64,000 nucleotides of DNA from assembly GCA_900770705.1 (NCBI GenBank), contig CAAGLF010000027.1, positions 9,137 through 73,136 on the forward strand. Reading direction: 5' to 3'. The translations under genes were made by a program, and so were the position numbers. Shown here piece after piece: positions 52,395-61,520 of this stretch (position 1 is its first letter; every line of letters begins with the position of its first letter). Below the pieces are notes generated by a model, which was not told where the DNA came from, made no database searches, and saw only the letters and a program-made list of their open reading frames with translations. Origin of the DNA: Bacteroidaceae bacterium (GTDB lineage Bacteria; Bacteroidota; Bacteroidia; Bacteroidales; Bacteroidaceae).

Positions 52395-53564
52395 TCAGAA
52401 GCGGGCGGTGATTTGCGCGTCCCACGTGTTGTAATAGCGGTCGCCCTTGGTGGCGCGGTCGTCGGTGAAGGTGTAGTTCAGCTGGAAGAGCAGGTTTTTC
52501 CCGAGCCAGTAGTTGGCGGCGAGTCCCCAGTTGGTTTTCAGCGTGTTCCAGTGTGCGTTGTCGCGATAGCAGTCCCAGCGTCCGTAGAGCTTGAAGTTTT
52601 TGAATGCGGGCCATCCCACGGTGGCGTACCAGGCGTCGGAGTGGCGTGCTGAGGCGGCGTTGGTGACGATGGCGCCGTGCGACCACATATACTCGCCGCG
52701 CACGGTCCATTTGCTTTCGTACTTCACGCCGGCTCCCCAGCGCTGGCGCTGCGCGGAGCGGAGGTCGGTGCCGTCGCCCTTGTAGCTCTCGTTGGTATAT
52801 TTGCCGTTCCAGCCGAAGCCGCCGATTTCGAGGTCCTTCATGGGGCGGAACCAGAGTCCGCCTATGAGGTCTTTGTGGTGGTCTTTGTCAGCGTGGTTGA
52901 TTCCTTGTCCGTTGAAGAAGCCCACCTGGTAGTGCAGCCACTTGTGTCCGTCGCCGGCGCTGGGGAAGAGGTCGCCCTGCAGCTGTATGCCGACGTCGCG
53001 TCCCGAGCTTTTGTGCTCGCCGATACGGTCGTTGATGGAGGCGAGTTTCAGGGTGGCCTGCGAGTAGCTGCCGAGGCCCACGTTGAGCGGGCTGTAGGGG
53101 TTTTCGAAACCGAAGGAGCGCTTGAACTGTCCCAGCTTCACCCTGAGGAAGTCGAAGTGCTGCCATTCTATGAAGGCGTCCACGATGCGCGGCCCTTTGT
53201 CGTTGCCGGGTGCGCCGTTCACCTCCATCTGCAGGCGGTAGTAGAAGTCCTTGAAGCAGTAGCCGTTCATATAGAGGCGTACGAAGCGCAGATCGAAGCC
53301 GCCGTTGGTGGCAGTGCCGCTCTGGTCGGAAATGGAGTACTTTCCGATGATGTATCCGCCGAATTTCAGCTTCATATCGATTTTTTCGGCCATCTTCCGG
53401 ATGGTCTGCAGGCTGCTTCCCTCTGCGCGGAGTGTGCTGTCGGCCTGTGTGGCGGCAGCGGCCGCGAAGGGCTGCGGCGTTCCCGCTTCTTCCTTCTCCC
53501 CGGCTTGCAGAACATTCACGCTAGCAATGGTCAATATCGCGGGGAAAATCAACTTTTTCATCAT
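52395..53564 (-). CDS. OprO/OprP-type phosphate-selective porin family protein
   Basis: 389 residues from the ATG at 53564 (MMKKLIFPAILTIASVNVLQAG); the Met one codon later is possible. After the signal peptide comes a short coiled segment, then a beta-barrel with alternating strands (KFGGYIIGKYSISDQSG, VKLGQFKRSFGFENPYSP) and the C-terminal Phe typical of outer membrane barrels (DAQITARF). The anion selectivity of true OprP cannot be inferred. It diverges from the BamA-like gene. Confidence 0.87.
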   Translation of the reverse strand: MMKKLIFPAILTIASVNVLQAGEKEEAGTPQPFAAAAATQADSTLRAEGSSLQTIRKMAEKIDMKLKFGGYIIGKYSISDQSGTATNGGFDLRFVRLYMNGYCFKDFYYRLQMEVNGAPGNDKGPRIVDAFIEWQHFDFLRVKLGQFKRSFGFENPYSPLNVGLGSYSQATLKLASINDRIGEHKSSGRDVGIQLQGDLFPSAGDGHKWLHYQVGFFNGQGINHADKDHHKDLIGGLWFRPMKDLEIGGFGWNGKYTNESYKGDGTDLRSAQRQRWGAGVKYESKWTVRGEYMWSHGAIVTNAASARHSDAWYATVGWPAFKNFKLYGRWDCYRDNAHWNTLKTNWGLAANYWLGKNLLFQLNYTFTDDRATKGDRYYNTWDAQITARF

Positions 53565-53595
53565 TGTTTCTGAATTTTTATTATACAAATTGGTG

Positions 53596-53603
53596 CAAAG
53601 ATA
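53596..53603 (-). promoter_or_regulatory. -7 element for the porin gene
   Basis: Minus-strand TATCTTTG, 31 bases before the ATG at 53564. It is back to back with the plus-strand element at 53616. Confidence 0.5.
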
Positions 53604-53615
53604 CGGCTTTTGAGG

Positions 53616-53623
53616 TAACTTTG
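53616..53623 (+). promoter_or_regulatory. -7 element abutting the BamA-like gene
   Basis: TAACTTTG, 8 bases before the ATG at 53632; a leaderless transcript is expected. The sequence TAACTTTGCAGCCGTTATG is shared, bar one base, with the yceD start region. Confidence 0.65.
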
Positions 53624-53631
53624 CAGCCGTT

Positions 53632-54981
53632 ATGCAGAAAAAAATCGCAAACAGGCCTTATTCTACCGGCTCCGGAGTCGTTCGTTTCACGGCGAAAATT
53701 TTTCTTTTCGCCGCGATAATTCTGCTTTCGGAGCTTCTCGTTTCTCCCTCCTTCGCAAGAGCTGGCGCGCTGTGTGGCGCGGGCGGTCCTGCCGCTGCGG
53801 GCGACACGCTTTCCCGCCTGAACGTTCTTCCATCGGCGACTGCAGGGGCCGATACGGCCGTAGCGGCCCTCTCTGCGCCGGCCCTGGCCTATCTGGCGGA
53901 GCAGAAGCGCGCGGACAGCGCCGGCTTCTTTCGCCGTGTAGTCAACTATTTCCGCAATGCCAACAAGCCCGACACCACCAGGAACTTCCATTTCGCCTTT
54001 CTCCCCGGCCCCCACTATTCTTCGACCACGGGTTTCGGTATCGGGATGGCTGCCACGGGCACTTACTTGATGGACTTTCAGGACAAGTCGCTGCCCAAGT
54101 CGAATGTGGCCATCTACGGCGACGTCACGTCCAAGAAATTCTTCATGGTCGGCGTCAAGGGCACCAATATCTTCCCACAGGAGCGCTACAGGCTGGACTA
54201 CCGCCTCTATGCCTACACGTTTACCACGCATTACTGGGGCATAGGCTACGATGAGGGCCGTGTGGACAGTCTGGAGACCGACTACCGCCGCATTCGCTAC
54301 GACGCCCAGGCCTCCTTCCTCTTCCGCGTGGCGCCCAAGATGTACATAGGACCCAGCGCCGCCTTCCATTACATCCGGGCCACGGACATCGAGCAGCATC
54401 CCCCGTACGTGTTCGCAGGACTGCCCCTGTCTGTGCGCAGTGCCTCGCTCGGCATCAGTTTTGTCTACGACACCCGCGATTTTATCCTGAACGCAGCGCG
54501 CGGTTGGTTCGTGCAGTTCGACCAGAACTTCACACCCCGCTTCCTCGGCAACGGCGACCACTGTTACTCCACGTCCGAGCTCACCGTTTCGACCTATCGC
54601 CGCGTGTGGCAGGGAGCCATCCTGGCCGGCGAGCTTCACGGCAAGTTCAACTACGACGGCACGCCGGCGTGGTGTCTGCTCGCCGACGCGGGTTCCCAGG
54701 GCAGAATGCGCGGCTACTACGAAGGCCGCTACCGCGACCGCAGCATCATCGAGGCGCAAGTGGAGCTCCGCCAGTACATCAGCGGTCGCTCGGGCGCCGT
54801 GGTGTGGCTGGGAGCTGCCGAAGTCTTCCCCAAGTTCTCCGCGCTGCGCTTCCGCAAGATATTGCCCAACGCCGGTGTGGGCTACCGCTGGGAGTTTATG
54901 CCCAGGGTCAACGTCCGTCTCGATTTAGGCTTCACGCGCGACGGCGCCGGCTTTATGTTCAATCTCAACGAAGCCTTCTGA
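53632..54981 (+). CDS. BamA/TamA-family outer membrane protein
   Basis: 449 residues. The C-terminal beta-barrel has the Omp85 features (FVYDTRDFILNAARGWF, GRMRGYYEGRYRDR, final Phe in NLNEAF), but no POTRA domains precede it, so it resembles the short Bacteroidetes surface-antigen proteins. The signal peptide (residues about 18-45, VRFTAKIFLFAAIILLSELL) is partly encoded by a dispersed-repeat hairpin at 53691-53712. The following PCMD gene starts 42 bases downstream. Confidence 0.86.
   Translation: MQKKIANRPYSTGSGVVRFTAKIFLFAAIILLSELLVSPSFARAGALCGAGGPAAAGDTLSRLNVLPSATAGADTAVAALSAPALAYLAEQKRADSAGFFRRVVNYFRNANKPDTTRNFHFAFLPGPHYSSTTGFGIGMAATGTYLMDFQDKSLPKSNVAIYGDVTSKKFFMVGVKGTNIFPQERYRLDYRLYAYTFTTHYWGIGYDEGRVDSLETDYRRIRYDAQASFLFRVAPKMYIGPSAAFHYIRATDIEQHPPYVFAGLPLSVRSASLGISFVYDTRDFILNAARGWFVQFDQNFTPRFLGNGDHCYSTSELTVSTYRRVWQGAILAGELHGKFNYDGTPAWCLLADAGSQGRMRGYYEGRYRDRSIIEAQVELRQYISGRSGAVVWLGAAEVFPKFSALRFRKILPNAGVGYRWEFMPRVNVRLDLGFTRDGAGFMFNLNEAF
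53691..53735 (+). repeat. Dispersed-repeat hairpin inside the signal-peptide codons
   Basis: GGCGAAAA (53691-53698), loop TTTTTC, TTTTCGCC (53705-53712), then GCGATAATTCTGC. This is the reverse orientation of the GAAAAA-loop hairpins. It is read in frame as part of the BamA-like signal peptide. Confidence 0.7.
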
Positions 54982-55023
54982 CGGCACTCCCCCGTGCCCG
55001 AACGAAAATCTACCACGACAGTT

Positions 55024-56022
55024 ATGAAAAAAACAGCACTGATTTCGCTTCTTTTCCTGGCCATCGGCCGCCCGATGACGGCGCTGCCCTATGCGCCGGA
55101 GTACCTCCAGGAGACAGCCGCCGGCAAGGAAGAACTGATAGCCTTCGGCGATTTCAACAAGTGGCTGGTGCGCAACATCAAGGAGAGCGCCATCCTCGGA
55201 GGCAATACGAAAACGCTCTGCACCCCCGCACCCGCCCAGACTTGGAACGACGACCGCCCCTACAACGGCCTTGGAGGCTCGCCCTGGGCCACGTCGAACG
55301 TGCTGGCCAAGGTGTCCGGCATTACCAAGACCAACGTCTCCGTCTACCGCGAAGCCCGGCCCGGCCACGGCTACTGCGCCAAGCTCTACACCCACACCGA
55401 AGAGTGCAAGGTGCTCGGCATCGTGAACATCAAGGTGCTCGCCGCCGGCTCCATCTACCTCGGAAAGACGCAGGAACCCATCACCGGCACGAAGAACCCG
55501 ATGGCCAAGCTCGACGCCGGCATACGTTTTACGAAGCGTCCCAAGGCTATCCGCTTCGACTACAAGGTGAAGCTCTCCGGCAAGCCCTCCCGTATACGCC
55601 AGACCGGCTTCAGCAAGGTAGAGACCGTACATGGCATCGACATGCCCGACTGTATCCTCTACTTGCAGAAACGCTGGGAAGACGCCAAGGGCAACATCCA
55701 CGCCAAGCGCGTAGGCACGATGGTCAAGCGCTTCGTCAAGAATACCGACGGCTGGGTGAACAACGCCACCTTCCCCATCCACTACGGCAACATCGTGGGC
55801 AAGGACTGCTACGCAGGCTATATGGCCCTCACCAAGGGCGACCAGACGAAATATGCCCGCAACAGCAAGGGCAAGATGGTCCCCGTGATCGAGGAAGGCT
55901 GGGCTGCGGAGGACGAAGTACCCACCCATCTCGTCCTGCAGTTCGACTCGAGCCACGGCGGCGCCTATGTGGGCTCCGTGGGCAACACCCTGTGGGTCGA
56001 CAACGTACGCCTCGTCTACTGA
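55024..56022 (+). CDS. Exported PCMD-domain-like protein
   Basis: 332 residues from the ATG at 55024 (signal peptide MKKTALISLLFLAIGRPMTA). The mature part matches the pattern I know for PCMD (putative carbohydrate metabolism) domains: GSPWATSNVLAKVSG, AGSIYLGKTQEPITG, GIRFTKRPKAIRFDYKVK and the final VGNTLWVDNVRLVY. A carbohydrate-binding beta-sandwich is inferred, not shown. It follows the BamA-like gene by 42 bases and may be its surface partner. Confidence 0.75.
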   Translation: MKKTALISLLFLAIGRPMTALPYAPEYLQETAAGKEELIAFGDFNKWLVRNIKESAILGGNTKTLCTPAPAQTWNDDRPYNGLGGSPWATSNVLAKVSGITKTNVSVYREARPGHGYCAKLYTHTEECKVLGIVNIKVLAAGSIYLGKTQEPITGTKNPMAKLDAGIRFTKRPKAIRFDYKVKLSGKPSRIRQTGFSKVETVHGIDMPDCILYLQKRWEDAKGNIHAKRVGTMVKRFVKNTDGWVNNATFPIHYGNIVGKDCYAGYMALTKGDQTKYARNSKGKMVPVIEEGWAAEDEVPTHLVLQFDSSHGGAYVGSVGNTLWVDNVRLVY

Positions 56023-56074
56023 GGCGCAGACGTGCGGCCCCCTAACGCATTACAACCCAAACAATCCAACCGAT

Positions 56075-56923
56075 ATGCTTACTCCTGAAGAACTCAACGA
56101 AAAGTTGATCGACCTGGCCTTTGCCGAAGACATCGGCGACGGCGACCATACCACCCTCTGCTGCATTCCCCGCGAGGCGATGGGCAAGTCTAAGCTCCTG
56201 ATCAAGGAAGAGGGAATACTGGCCGGTATACGCGTGGCCAAGGAAGTGTTCCGTCGTTTCGACCCCGACATGCAAGTCGAGGTGCTCATCGAAGACGGCG
56301 CCCACGTACGCCCCGGCGACGTGGCGATGGTCGTCAGCGGCCGCGTGCAAAGCCTGCTCCAGACCGAGCGCCTGATGCTCAACATCGCGCAGCGTATGAG
56401 CGGCATTGCCACAATGACGCATACCTACGTGGAACGCCTGGCCGGTACCAAGACCCGCGTGCTCGACACGCGGAAAACCACGCCTGGAATGCGCATTCTC
56501 GAGAAGGAAGCCGTGAAAATCGGCGGTGGCTGCAACCACCGCATAGGCCTCTTCGACATGATTCTGCTCAAGGACAACCATGTGGACTTCTGCGGCGGCA
56601 TCAGCAATGCCCTGACGCGTTGCCAGGAGTACCAGAAGGCCCGGGGGCTGAACCTGAAGGTCGAGATAGAATGCCGTAGCTTCGAGGAAATCCGACAGGT
56701 GATGGAGCACGGCGGCGCCGACCGCATTATGCTCGACAACTTCTCCGTGGAAGACACGCGCAAGGCTGTGGAAATGATAGGCGGACGCTTCGAGACGGAG
56801 TCGAGCGGCGGCATTACGCTCGACACGCTCCGCGACTATGCGCTCTGCGGCGTAGACTACATCTCCGTAGGGGCCCTGACGCACTCCGTCAAAGGGCTGG
56901 ACATGTCCTTCAAAGCCTGCTGA
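56075..56923 (+). CDS. nadC: Nicotinate-nucleotide diphosphorylase (carboxylating)
   Basis: 282 residues from the ATG at 56075 (MLTPEELNEKLIDLAFAEDIGDGDHTT). Quinolinate phosphoribosyltransferase motifs: RMSGIATMTHTYVE, the active-site loop DTRKTTPGMRILEKEAVKIGGGCNHR, and ILLKDNH. It converts quinolinate and PRPP to NaMN in NAD synthesis. nadA and nadB are not in the window. Confidence 0.96.
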   Translation: MLTPEELNEKLIDLAFAEDIGDGDHTTLCCIPREAMGKSKLLIKEEGILAGIRVAKEVFRRFDPDMQVEVLIEDGAHVRPGDVAMVVSGRVQSLLQTERLMLNIAQRMSGIATMTHTYVERLAGTKTRVLDTRKTTPGMRILEKEAVKIGGGCNHRIGLFDMILLKDNHVDFCGGISNALTRCQEYQKARGLNLKVEIECRSFEEIRQVMEHGGADRIMLDNFSVEDTRKAVEMIGGRFETESSGGITLDTLRDYALCGVDYISVGALTHSVKGLDMSFKAC

Positions 56924-56969
56924 CGGTGGCCTCCTGCTGAACTTCTCACCCCTAAATACCCCGACTCCC

Positions 56970-58625
56970 ATGCATTTCTCCAAAAAGGGGCTGCTCACGG
57001 CCGCCGCACTGCTGCTGACAGCCCCGTTGATAGCCTGTACCAATTTCCTCGTCGGCAAGAAAGCCTCGGCCGACGGAGCTTGCTACATCTCCTATAGCGC
57101 CGACTCCTACGGCATGTTCGGTTCCCTCGAATATCTGCCTGCCGCCCGGCACGCGCCGGGCTCCCTGAGGCGCATTGTAGACCGCGACACCCACCATTTT
57201 CAGGGCTACATCGCCGAAGCGGCCGAGACGTACGCCGTGATGGGACACATCAACGAACACCAGGTGGCCGTGATGGAAACTACTTTCGGCGGACGCGAAG
57301 AACTGGTGGACCCCCACGGCATCATTGATTATCCCAGCCTGATGACGCTCGCCCTGCAGCGTGCCCGCACGGCGCGCGAAGCCATCGGCGTGATGACCAG
57401 CCTCGTGCAGGAATACGGATACGCCAGCGAGGGCGAGAGCTTCAGTGTGGCGGACCCCAACGAGGCCTGGATACTCGAGATGATCGGCAAGGGGCCCGAC
57501 GAGAAGGGCGCCGTGTGGGTGGCCGTACGCATCCCCGACGACTGCATAGCCGCCCATGCCAACCATAGCCGCATCCACCGCTTCAACCTCAAGGACAGGC
57601 AGAACGTGCTCTACGCCAAGGACGTCATCAGCTTCGCCCGGAAAAAGGGATACTTCTCCGGGAAGGACGAGGACTTCTCCTTTTCCGCCGCCTATGCCCC
57701 CGAGGACTTCTCCGCCCTGCGTTTCTGCGAGGCCCGCGTCTGGAGTTTCTACAACCGCTTCTGCAGCGGGATGGACAAGTACCTGGCGTATGCCCGTGGC
57801 CTTGAGCCGGGCCGCCACGAGCCCCTGCCGCTCTACCTGAAGCCCGACCGCAGGCTCTCGCTCCGCGATGTGCGCGAGGCTATGCGCGACCACTACGAAG
57901 GCACGCCCTTCGACGTGACGCGCGACGCCGGTGCCGGCGTCTGGACGGCTCCCTACCGCCCCACGCCGCTGATGTGGGAACACGAGGGACGCAAGTATTT
58001 CAACGAGCGGCCCATCTCCACGCAGCAGTCGGCCTACTGCGTCATCGCACAACTGCGATCCCAGCTGCCCGACGCCGTGGGAGGCGTGCTCTGGTTTGCC
58101 AACGACGACGCACACACCACGCCATTCTCGCCTGTCTACTGCTGCGCCACCACCGTGCCCGAACCTTTCAGCGAGGACGTGGCCGACGACCACACCTTTT
58201 CCGACCGTTCGGCTTTCTGGGTGTGCAACTGGGTGGCCAATATGACCTATCCGCGCTACTCCCAGCTCTTCCCGAGCCTCAAGGAGGCCCGCGACGAAGT
58301 GGACAGCCTCTTCGCCACGCGCCAGCCCGTCGTGGAGCAGGAGGCCGAAGCCCTCATACGCGGCGGACACGCCACGGAGGCGCGCCGCCTGCTTGATACC
58401 TACACCACACGCTGCGCGCGTGAAATGCTCGAACGCTGGAAGCAGCTGGCCTACTACCTCATCGTGAAGTACAACGACCAGGCCGTGAAGGTGGAAGAGG
58501 ACGGACGCTACAAGCTGACGCCCGACAGCCTCATCGTGGCCCCCCAGCGCCCCGGCTTCGACCCTGCGTTCCGCTCTGTCATCGTGCGTGAAACAGGCGA
58601 CAGGTTCCTGGTGCCGGCCCAGTAG
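56970..58625 (+). CDS. C69 family dipeptidase
   Basis: 551 residues. The N-terminal hydrophobic segment (residues about 5-22) ends before Cys 23 in ACTNFLVGKKAS; in C69 enzymes this Cys becomes the N-terminal nucleophile after processing. SVADPNEAWILEMIGKGP and VAVRIPDDCIAAHANHSRI are further family motifs. The same Cys could be read as a lipobox, but the Cys-Thr-Asn sequence fits the nucleophile. It probably cleaves dipeptides in the periplasm. It starts 46 bases after nadC. Confidence 0.9.
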   Translation: MHFSKKGLLTAAALLLTAPLIACTNFLVGKKASADGACYISYSADSYGMFGSLEYLPAARHAPGSLRRIVDRDTHHFQGYIAEAAETYAVMGHINEHQVAVMETTFGGREELVDPHGIIDYPSLMTLALQRARTAREAIGVMTSLVQEYGYASEGESFSVADPNEAWILEMIGKGPDEKGAVWVAVRIPDDCIAAHANHSRIHRFNLKDRQNVLYAKDVISFARKKGYFSGKDEDFSFSAAYAPEDFSALRFCEARVWSFYNRFCSGMDKYLAYARGLEPGRHEPLPLYLKPDRRLSLRDVREAMRDHYEGTPFDVTRDAGAGVWTAPYRPTPLMWEHEGRKYFNERPISTQQSAYCVIAQLRSQLPDAVGGVLWFANDDAHTTPFSPVYCCATTVPEPFSEDVADDHTFSDRSAFWVCNWVANMTYPRYSQLFPSLKEARDEVDSLFATRQPVVEQEAEALIRGGHATEARRLLDTYTTRCAREMLERWKQLAYYLIVKYNDQAVKVEEDGRYKLTPDSLIVAPQRPGFDPAFRSVIVRETGDRFLVPAQ

Positions 58626-58648
58626 GCCCCTCCCTTCCCCTCGTCTGC

Positions 58649-58712
58649 CACGTAGGACGGACTCTCCGCCAAGGCCGCACCAGCGGTTGTGACGGGAAGT
58701 CCGTCCTACGTG
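58649..58712 (+). terminator. Hairpin after the C69 dipeptidase gene
   Basis: 15-bp perfect stem CACGTAGGACGGACT (58649-58663) with its complement at 58698-58712 and a 34-base loop. No T run follows. Confidence 0.6.
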
Positions 58713-58727
58713 CGTACAACGGAGCTA

Positions 58728-58815
58728 CTTCCGCCGTTGTCGGAAAAAATAGCGGCGCGGAAATCCGGATTTCCAGGGCGGAAGAAAAAAGTGACGCCCC
58801 GCCTCTTCCGCGGCG
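58728..58815 (+). repeat. Dispersed-repeat copy upstream of the TonB receptor gene
   Basis: ACTTCCGCCGTTGTCGG, AGCGGCGCGGAAATCCGG and GGGCGGAAGAAAAAAGTG. The match to the core is loose. Confidence 0.4.
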
Positions 58816-58886
58816 TGAAGCGAAATGCCCGCTTTCTCCACCGGCCGGGGCAATAAATGGGCCTCACCGCCGTTTACTTACTTAAG

Positions 58887-61289
58887 ATGAATACGCTACA
58901 CACACACCTCCGCCACCTGCTGGCCCTGCTGCTTGTGCTGACGCTCGGCACAGGCGCCCTTTCCGCCCAGCGGCGCACCCGCATCTTCGGCACCGTGAAG
59001 GACGAGACGGGCAGCCCGATTGAGCTGGCCAACGTCAGGGCGCAGAAGGGCGGCCTGGGCACCGTCTGCAACCTGCAGGGCGAATACTCGCTGACGGTCA
59101 CGCGCGAAGACACCGTGCAGCTGGTGTACTCGATGATAGGCTACGAGACGCGCAAGCGCACCCTGCAGCCCGTCTCCGACTCAATCCGGGTGGACGTGGT
59201 GCTGCCCTCGCTCGGGGCCACCCTGGGCGAAGCCGTCGTCAAGGGGCAGCAGCGACAGACGGGAACGACACAGAAGCTGAAGCCCGTGGACAGCCGCTTC
59301 GCCCCCAGCGCCACGGGCAACGCCGTGGAAGAGCTGGTGGCCACGCAGGCCGGCGTCAGTACGCACAGCGAGCTCAGCAGCCAGTACAACGTGCGCGGCG
59401 GCTCGTTCGACGAGAACGTGGTCTACCTCAACGGCCTCGAAGTCTACCGCCCTATGCTCGTGCGCTCGGGACAGCAGGAGGGACTCTCGGTCATCAACAG
59501 CGATATGGTGGAGAGCATCGGCTTCAGCAGTGGCGGCTTCGAAGCCCGCTATGGCGACAAGATGTCCTCCGTGCTCGACATCACCTACCGGAAGCCGACG
59601 TCGCTCGAAGCCAAGGCCAACGCCAGCCTGCTGGGAGGCGGCGTCTACGTGGGGTGGGGCAGCAAGCGCGTCAGTATGATGACCTCCGTGCGCTACAAGA
59701 CCACGGGCTACCTGCTCAATTCGCTCGACACCGAAGGGGAGTACGCGCCCAAGTTCCTCGACTACCAGGCATACCTCAGTTGGTCGCCCAGCCGCCGCTG
59801 GACCTTCGACTTCCTCGGCAACATCTCCGACAATACCTACGACTTCGAGCCCGAGGACCGCGAGACACGCTTCGGCACTATGCAGGAAGCCAAGACTTTC
59901 AAGGTATATTTCGACGGCAGGGAGCACGACTATTTCCGTACCTACTTCGGCGCGGCCACCGTGACGCGGCATTTCACGCCGGAGACCTATCTGGCGCTCT
60001 CCTTTTCCGCCTTCAAGACCAAGGAGCAGGAAACTTACGACATCCAGGGCGAGTATTGGCTCAACGAAGCCACCGGCCAGGAGCAGCTCGGCGTGGGAAC
60101 GTATATGGAGCACGCCCGCAACCGGATGAACGCAACCGTGGAAAACGTGGGGCTGCGCTTCCGCACGAAGTGGACCGGCCATACACTGCAGGCCGGCCTC
60201 AACTGGCAGCACCAGAAGCTCCGCGAGCACTCCCGCGAATGGGAAATGCGCGACTCGATGGGCTACTCGCTACCCTACGACCCTGAGCGCCTGATGTTGA
60301 TATACAGCCTGAAGTCGGAGAACGAAATCTCCACCTCCAGATGGGAAGCCTATGCGCAGGATGCCTGGCGCTTCCGCTCCGGAATCGGACTCTTCAACCT
60401 CACCTACGGACTCCGCCTCTCCCACTGGAGCTGGAACAAGGAGACCATCCTCTCGCCGCGCCTCTCGCTGGGACTCCTGCCGAAAAACGACCACTGGACG
60501 CTGCGCTTTGCCACCGGATTCTACTACCAGGCGCCCTTCTACAAGGAACTCCGCGACACTACGCTCACCAGCGGCATATCGACCGTGCGCCTCAACCGCG
60601 ACATACGCTCGCAGCGCTCCATACATTTCGTGCTCGGAGGCGACTACACGTTCCGCTTGGCCGACCGCCCCTTCCGCTTCACCACGGAAGTCTACTACAA
60701 GGCACTCAGCAACCTGATTCCCTACAGCGTGGACAACGTGCGCGTGGTGTACTACGGAAAAAACATGACGTCGGGCTACGCCGCAGGTATCGACTTCAAA
60801 CTGTTCGGAGAGTTCGTGCCGGGCACGGACTCCTGGCTGACATTCTCGCTGATGAGCACCAAGGAGAAATGGAACGGCCGATGGATACCCCGACCCACCG
60901 ACCAGCGATACAACCTGTCGCTCTACTTCACCGACTACTTCCCCGGAACCGACCGCTGGAAGCTCACGCTCAAGGCGGCCGTGGCCGACGGACTGCCCTT
61001 CGGCCCGCCACGCAGCGACAGGGAGGCTCAGACTTTCCGCGCACCGGCCTACAAGCGCGTGGACGTCGGCATGAGCTACCGCCTGGTGGGCACGGATGAA
61101 TGGGACAAGCGCTACGGACGGAAGAAGGCGGTCAGGAACGCCTGGCTCGGCCTCGATGCTTTCAACCTGCTCGGTATCAAGAACGTCAACTCCTACTACT
61201 GGGTGACCGATATCAACGATACGCAATACGCCGTGCCCAACTATCTGACCGGCCGGCAGATCAACGTGCGCCTGAGCCTGGAGTTCTGA
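58887..61289 (+). CDS. TonB-dependent outer membrane receptor
   Basis: 800 residues from the ATG at 58887 (MNTLHTHLRHLLALLLVLTLGTGALSAQ); an ATG 30 bases upstream is less likely. A carboxypeptidase-like regulatory domain (about 30-115) is followed by the plug (NAVEELVATQAGVSTHSE, YNVRGGSFDENVVYLNG) and a large barrel ending NVRLSLEF. It lacks a SusD partner and is shorter than SusC proteins, so it is a stand-alone TonB receptor. The ligand is unknown. Confidence 0.93.
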   Translation: MNTLHTHLRHLLALLLVLTLGTGALSAQRRTRIFGTVKDETGSPIELANVRAQKGGLGTVCNLQGEYSLTVTREDTVQLVYSMIGYETRKRTLQPVSDSIRVDVVLPSLGATLGEAVVKGQQRQTGTTQKLKPVDSRFAPSATGNAVEELVATQAGVSTHSELSSQYNVRGGSFDENVVYLNGLEVYRPMLVRSGQQEGLSVINSDMVESIGFSSGGFEARYGDKMSSVLDITYRKPTSLEAKANASLLGGGVYVGWGSKRVSMMTSVRYKTTGYLLNSLDTEGEYAPKFLDYQAYLSWSPSRRWTFDFLGNISDNTYDFEPEDRETRFGTMQEAKTFKVYFDGREHDYFRTYFGAATVTRHFTPETYLALSFSAFKTKEQETYDIQGEYWLNEATGQEQLGVGTYMEHARNRMNATVENVGLRFRTKWTGHTLQAGLNWQHQKLREHSREWEMRDSMGYSLPYDPERLMLIYSLKSENEISTSRWEAYAQDAWRFRSGIGLFNLTYGLRLSHWSWNKETILSPRLSLGLLPKNDHWTLRFATGFYYQAPFYKELRDTTLTSGISTVRLNRDIRSQRSIHFVLGGDYTFRLADRPFRFTTEVYYKALSNLIPYSVDNVRVVYYGKNMTSGYAAGIDFKLFGEFVPGTDSWLTFSLMSTKEKWNGRWIPRPTDQRYNLSLYFTDYFPGTDRWKLTLKAAVADGLPFGPPRSDREAQTFRAPAYKRVDVGMSYRLVGTDEWDKRYGRKKAVRNAWLGLDAFNLLGIKNVNSYYWVTDINDTQYAVPNYLTGRQINVRLSLEF

Positions 61290-61383
61290 AGCCGGCGGCG
61301 TAGTGCGGATTCCGGGCGGCAGGCCGCTGCCACATTGCGGCGGGCATACAGGGAGAGCCGGCTGCCCGATGGGGAAATACAAT

Positions 61384-61423
61384 GGGGGCTGCAAATGGCA
61401 TTTTCGTGCCGCTTGCAGCCCCC
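61384..61423. terminator. First hairpin between convergent TonB and LRR genes
   Basis: 11-bp stem GGGGGCTGCAA (61384-61394) with TTGCAGCCCCC (61413-61423) and an inner GGCA/TGCC stem. Confidence 0.65.
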
Positions 61424-61463
61424 GGCGTATATCCTGTTTGAGCCTGCGTCGCCAGAAAAGCGT

Positions 61464-61502
61464 GGCGGCAGGGTGCTCCGGATGTCGGGAGCCCCTGCCG
61501 CC
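61464..61502. terminator. Second hairpin between convergent TonB and LRR genes
   Basis: 10-bp stem GGCGGCAGGG (61464-61473) with CCCTGCCGCC (61493-61502) and an inner GCTCC/GGAGC stem. It lies 19 bases from the LRR stop codon. Confidence 0.65.
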
Positions 61503-61520
61503 CTGTGGACGAAGGCCTTG

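Noticed and set aside
56970..57100. C69 dipeptidase as a lipoprotein
   Set aside because: The Cys after the hydrophobic segment is followed by Thr-Asn, matching the C69 N-terminal nucleophile, so lipid anchoring is not needed to explain it.
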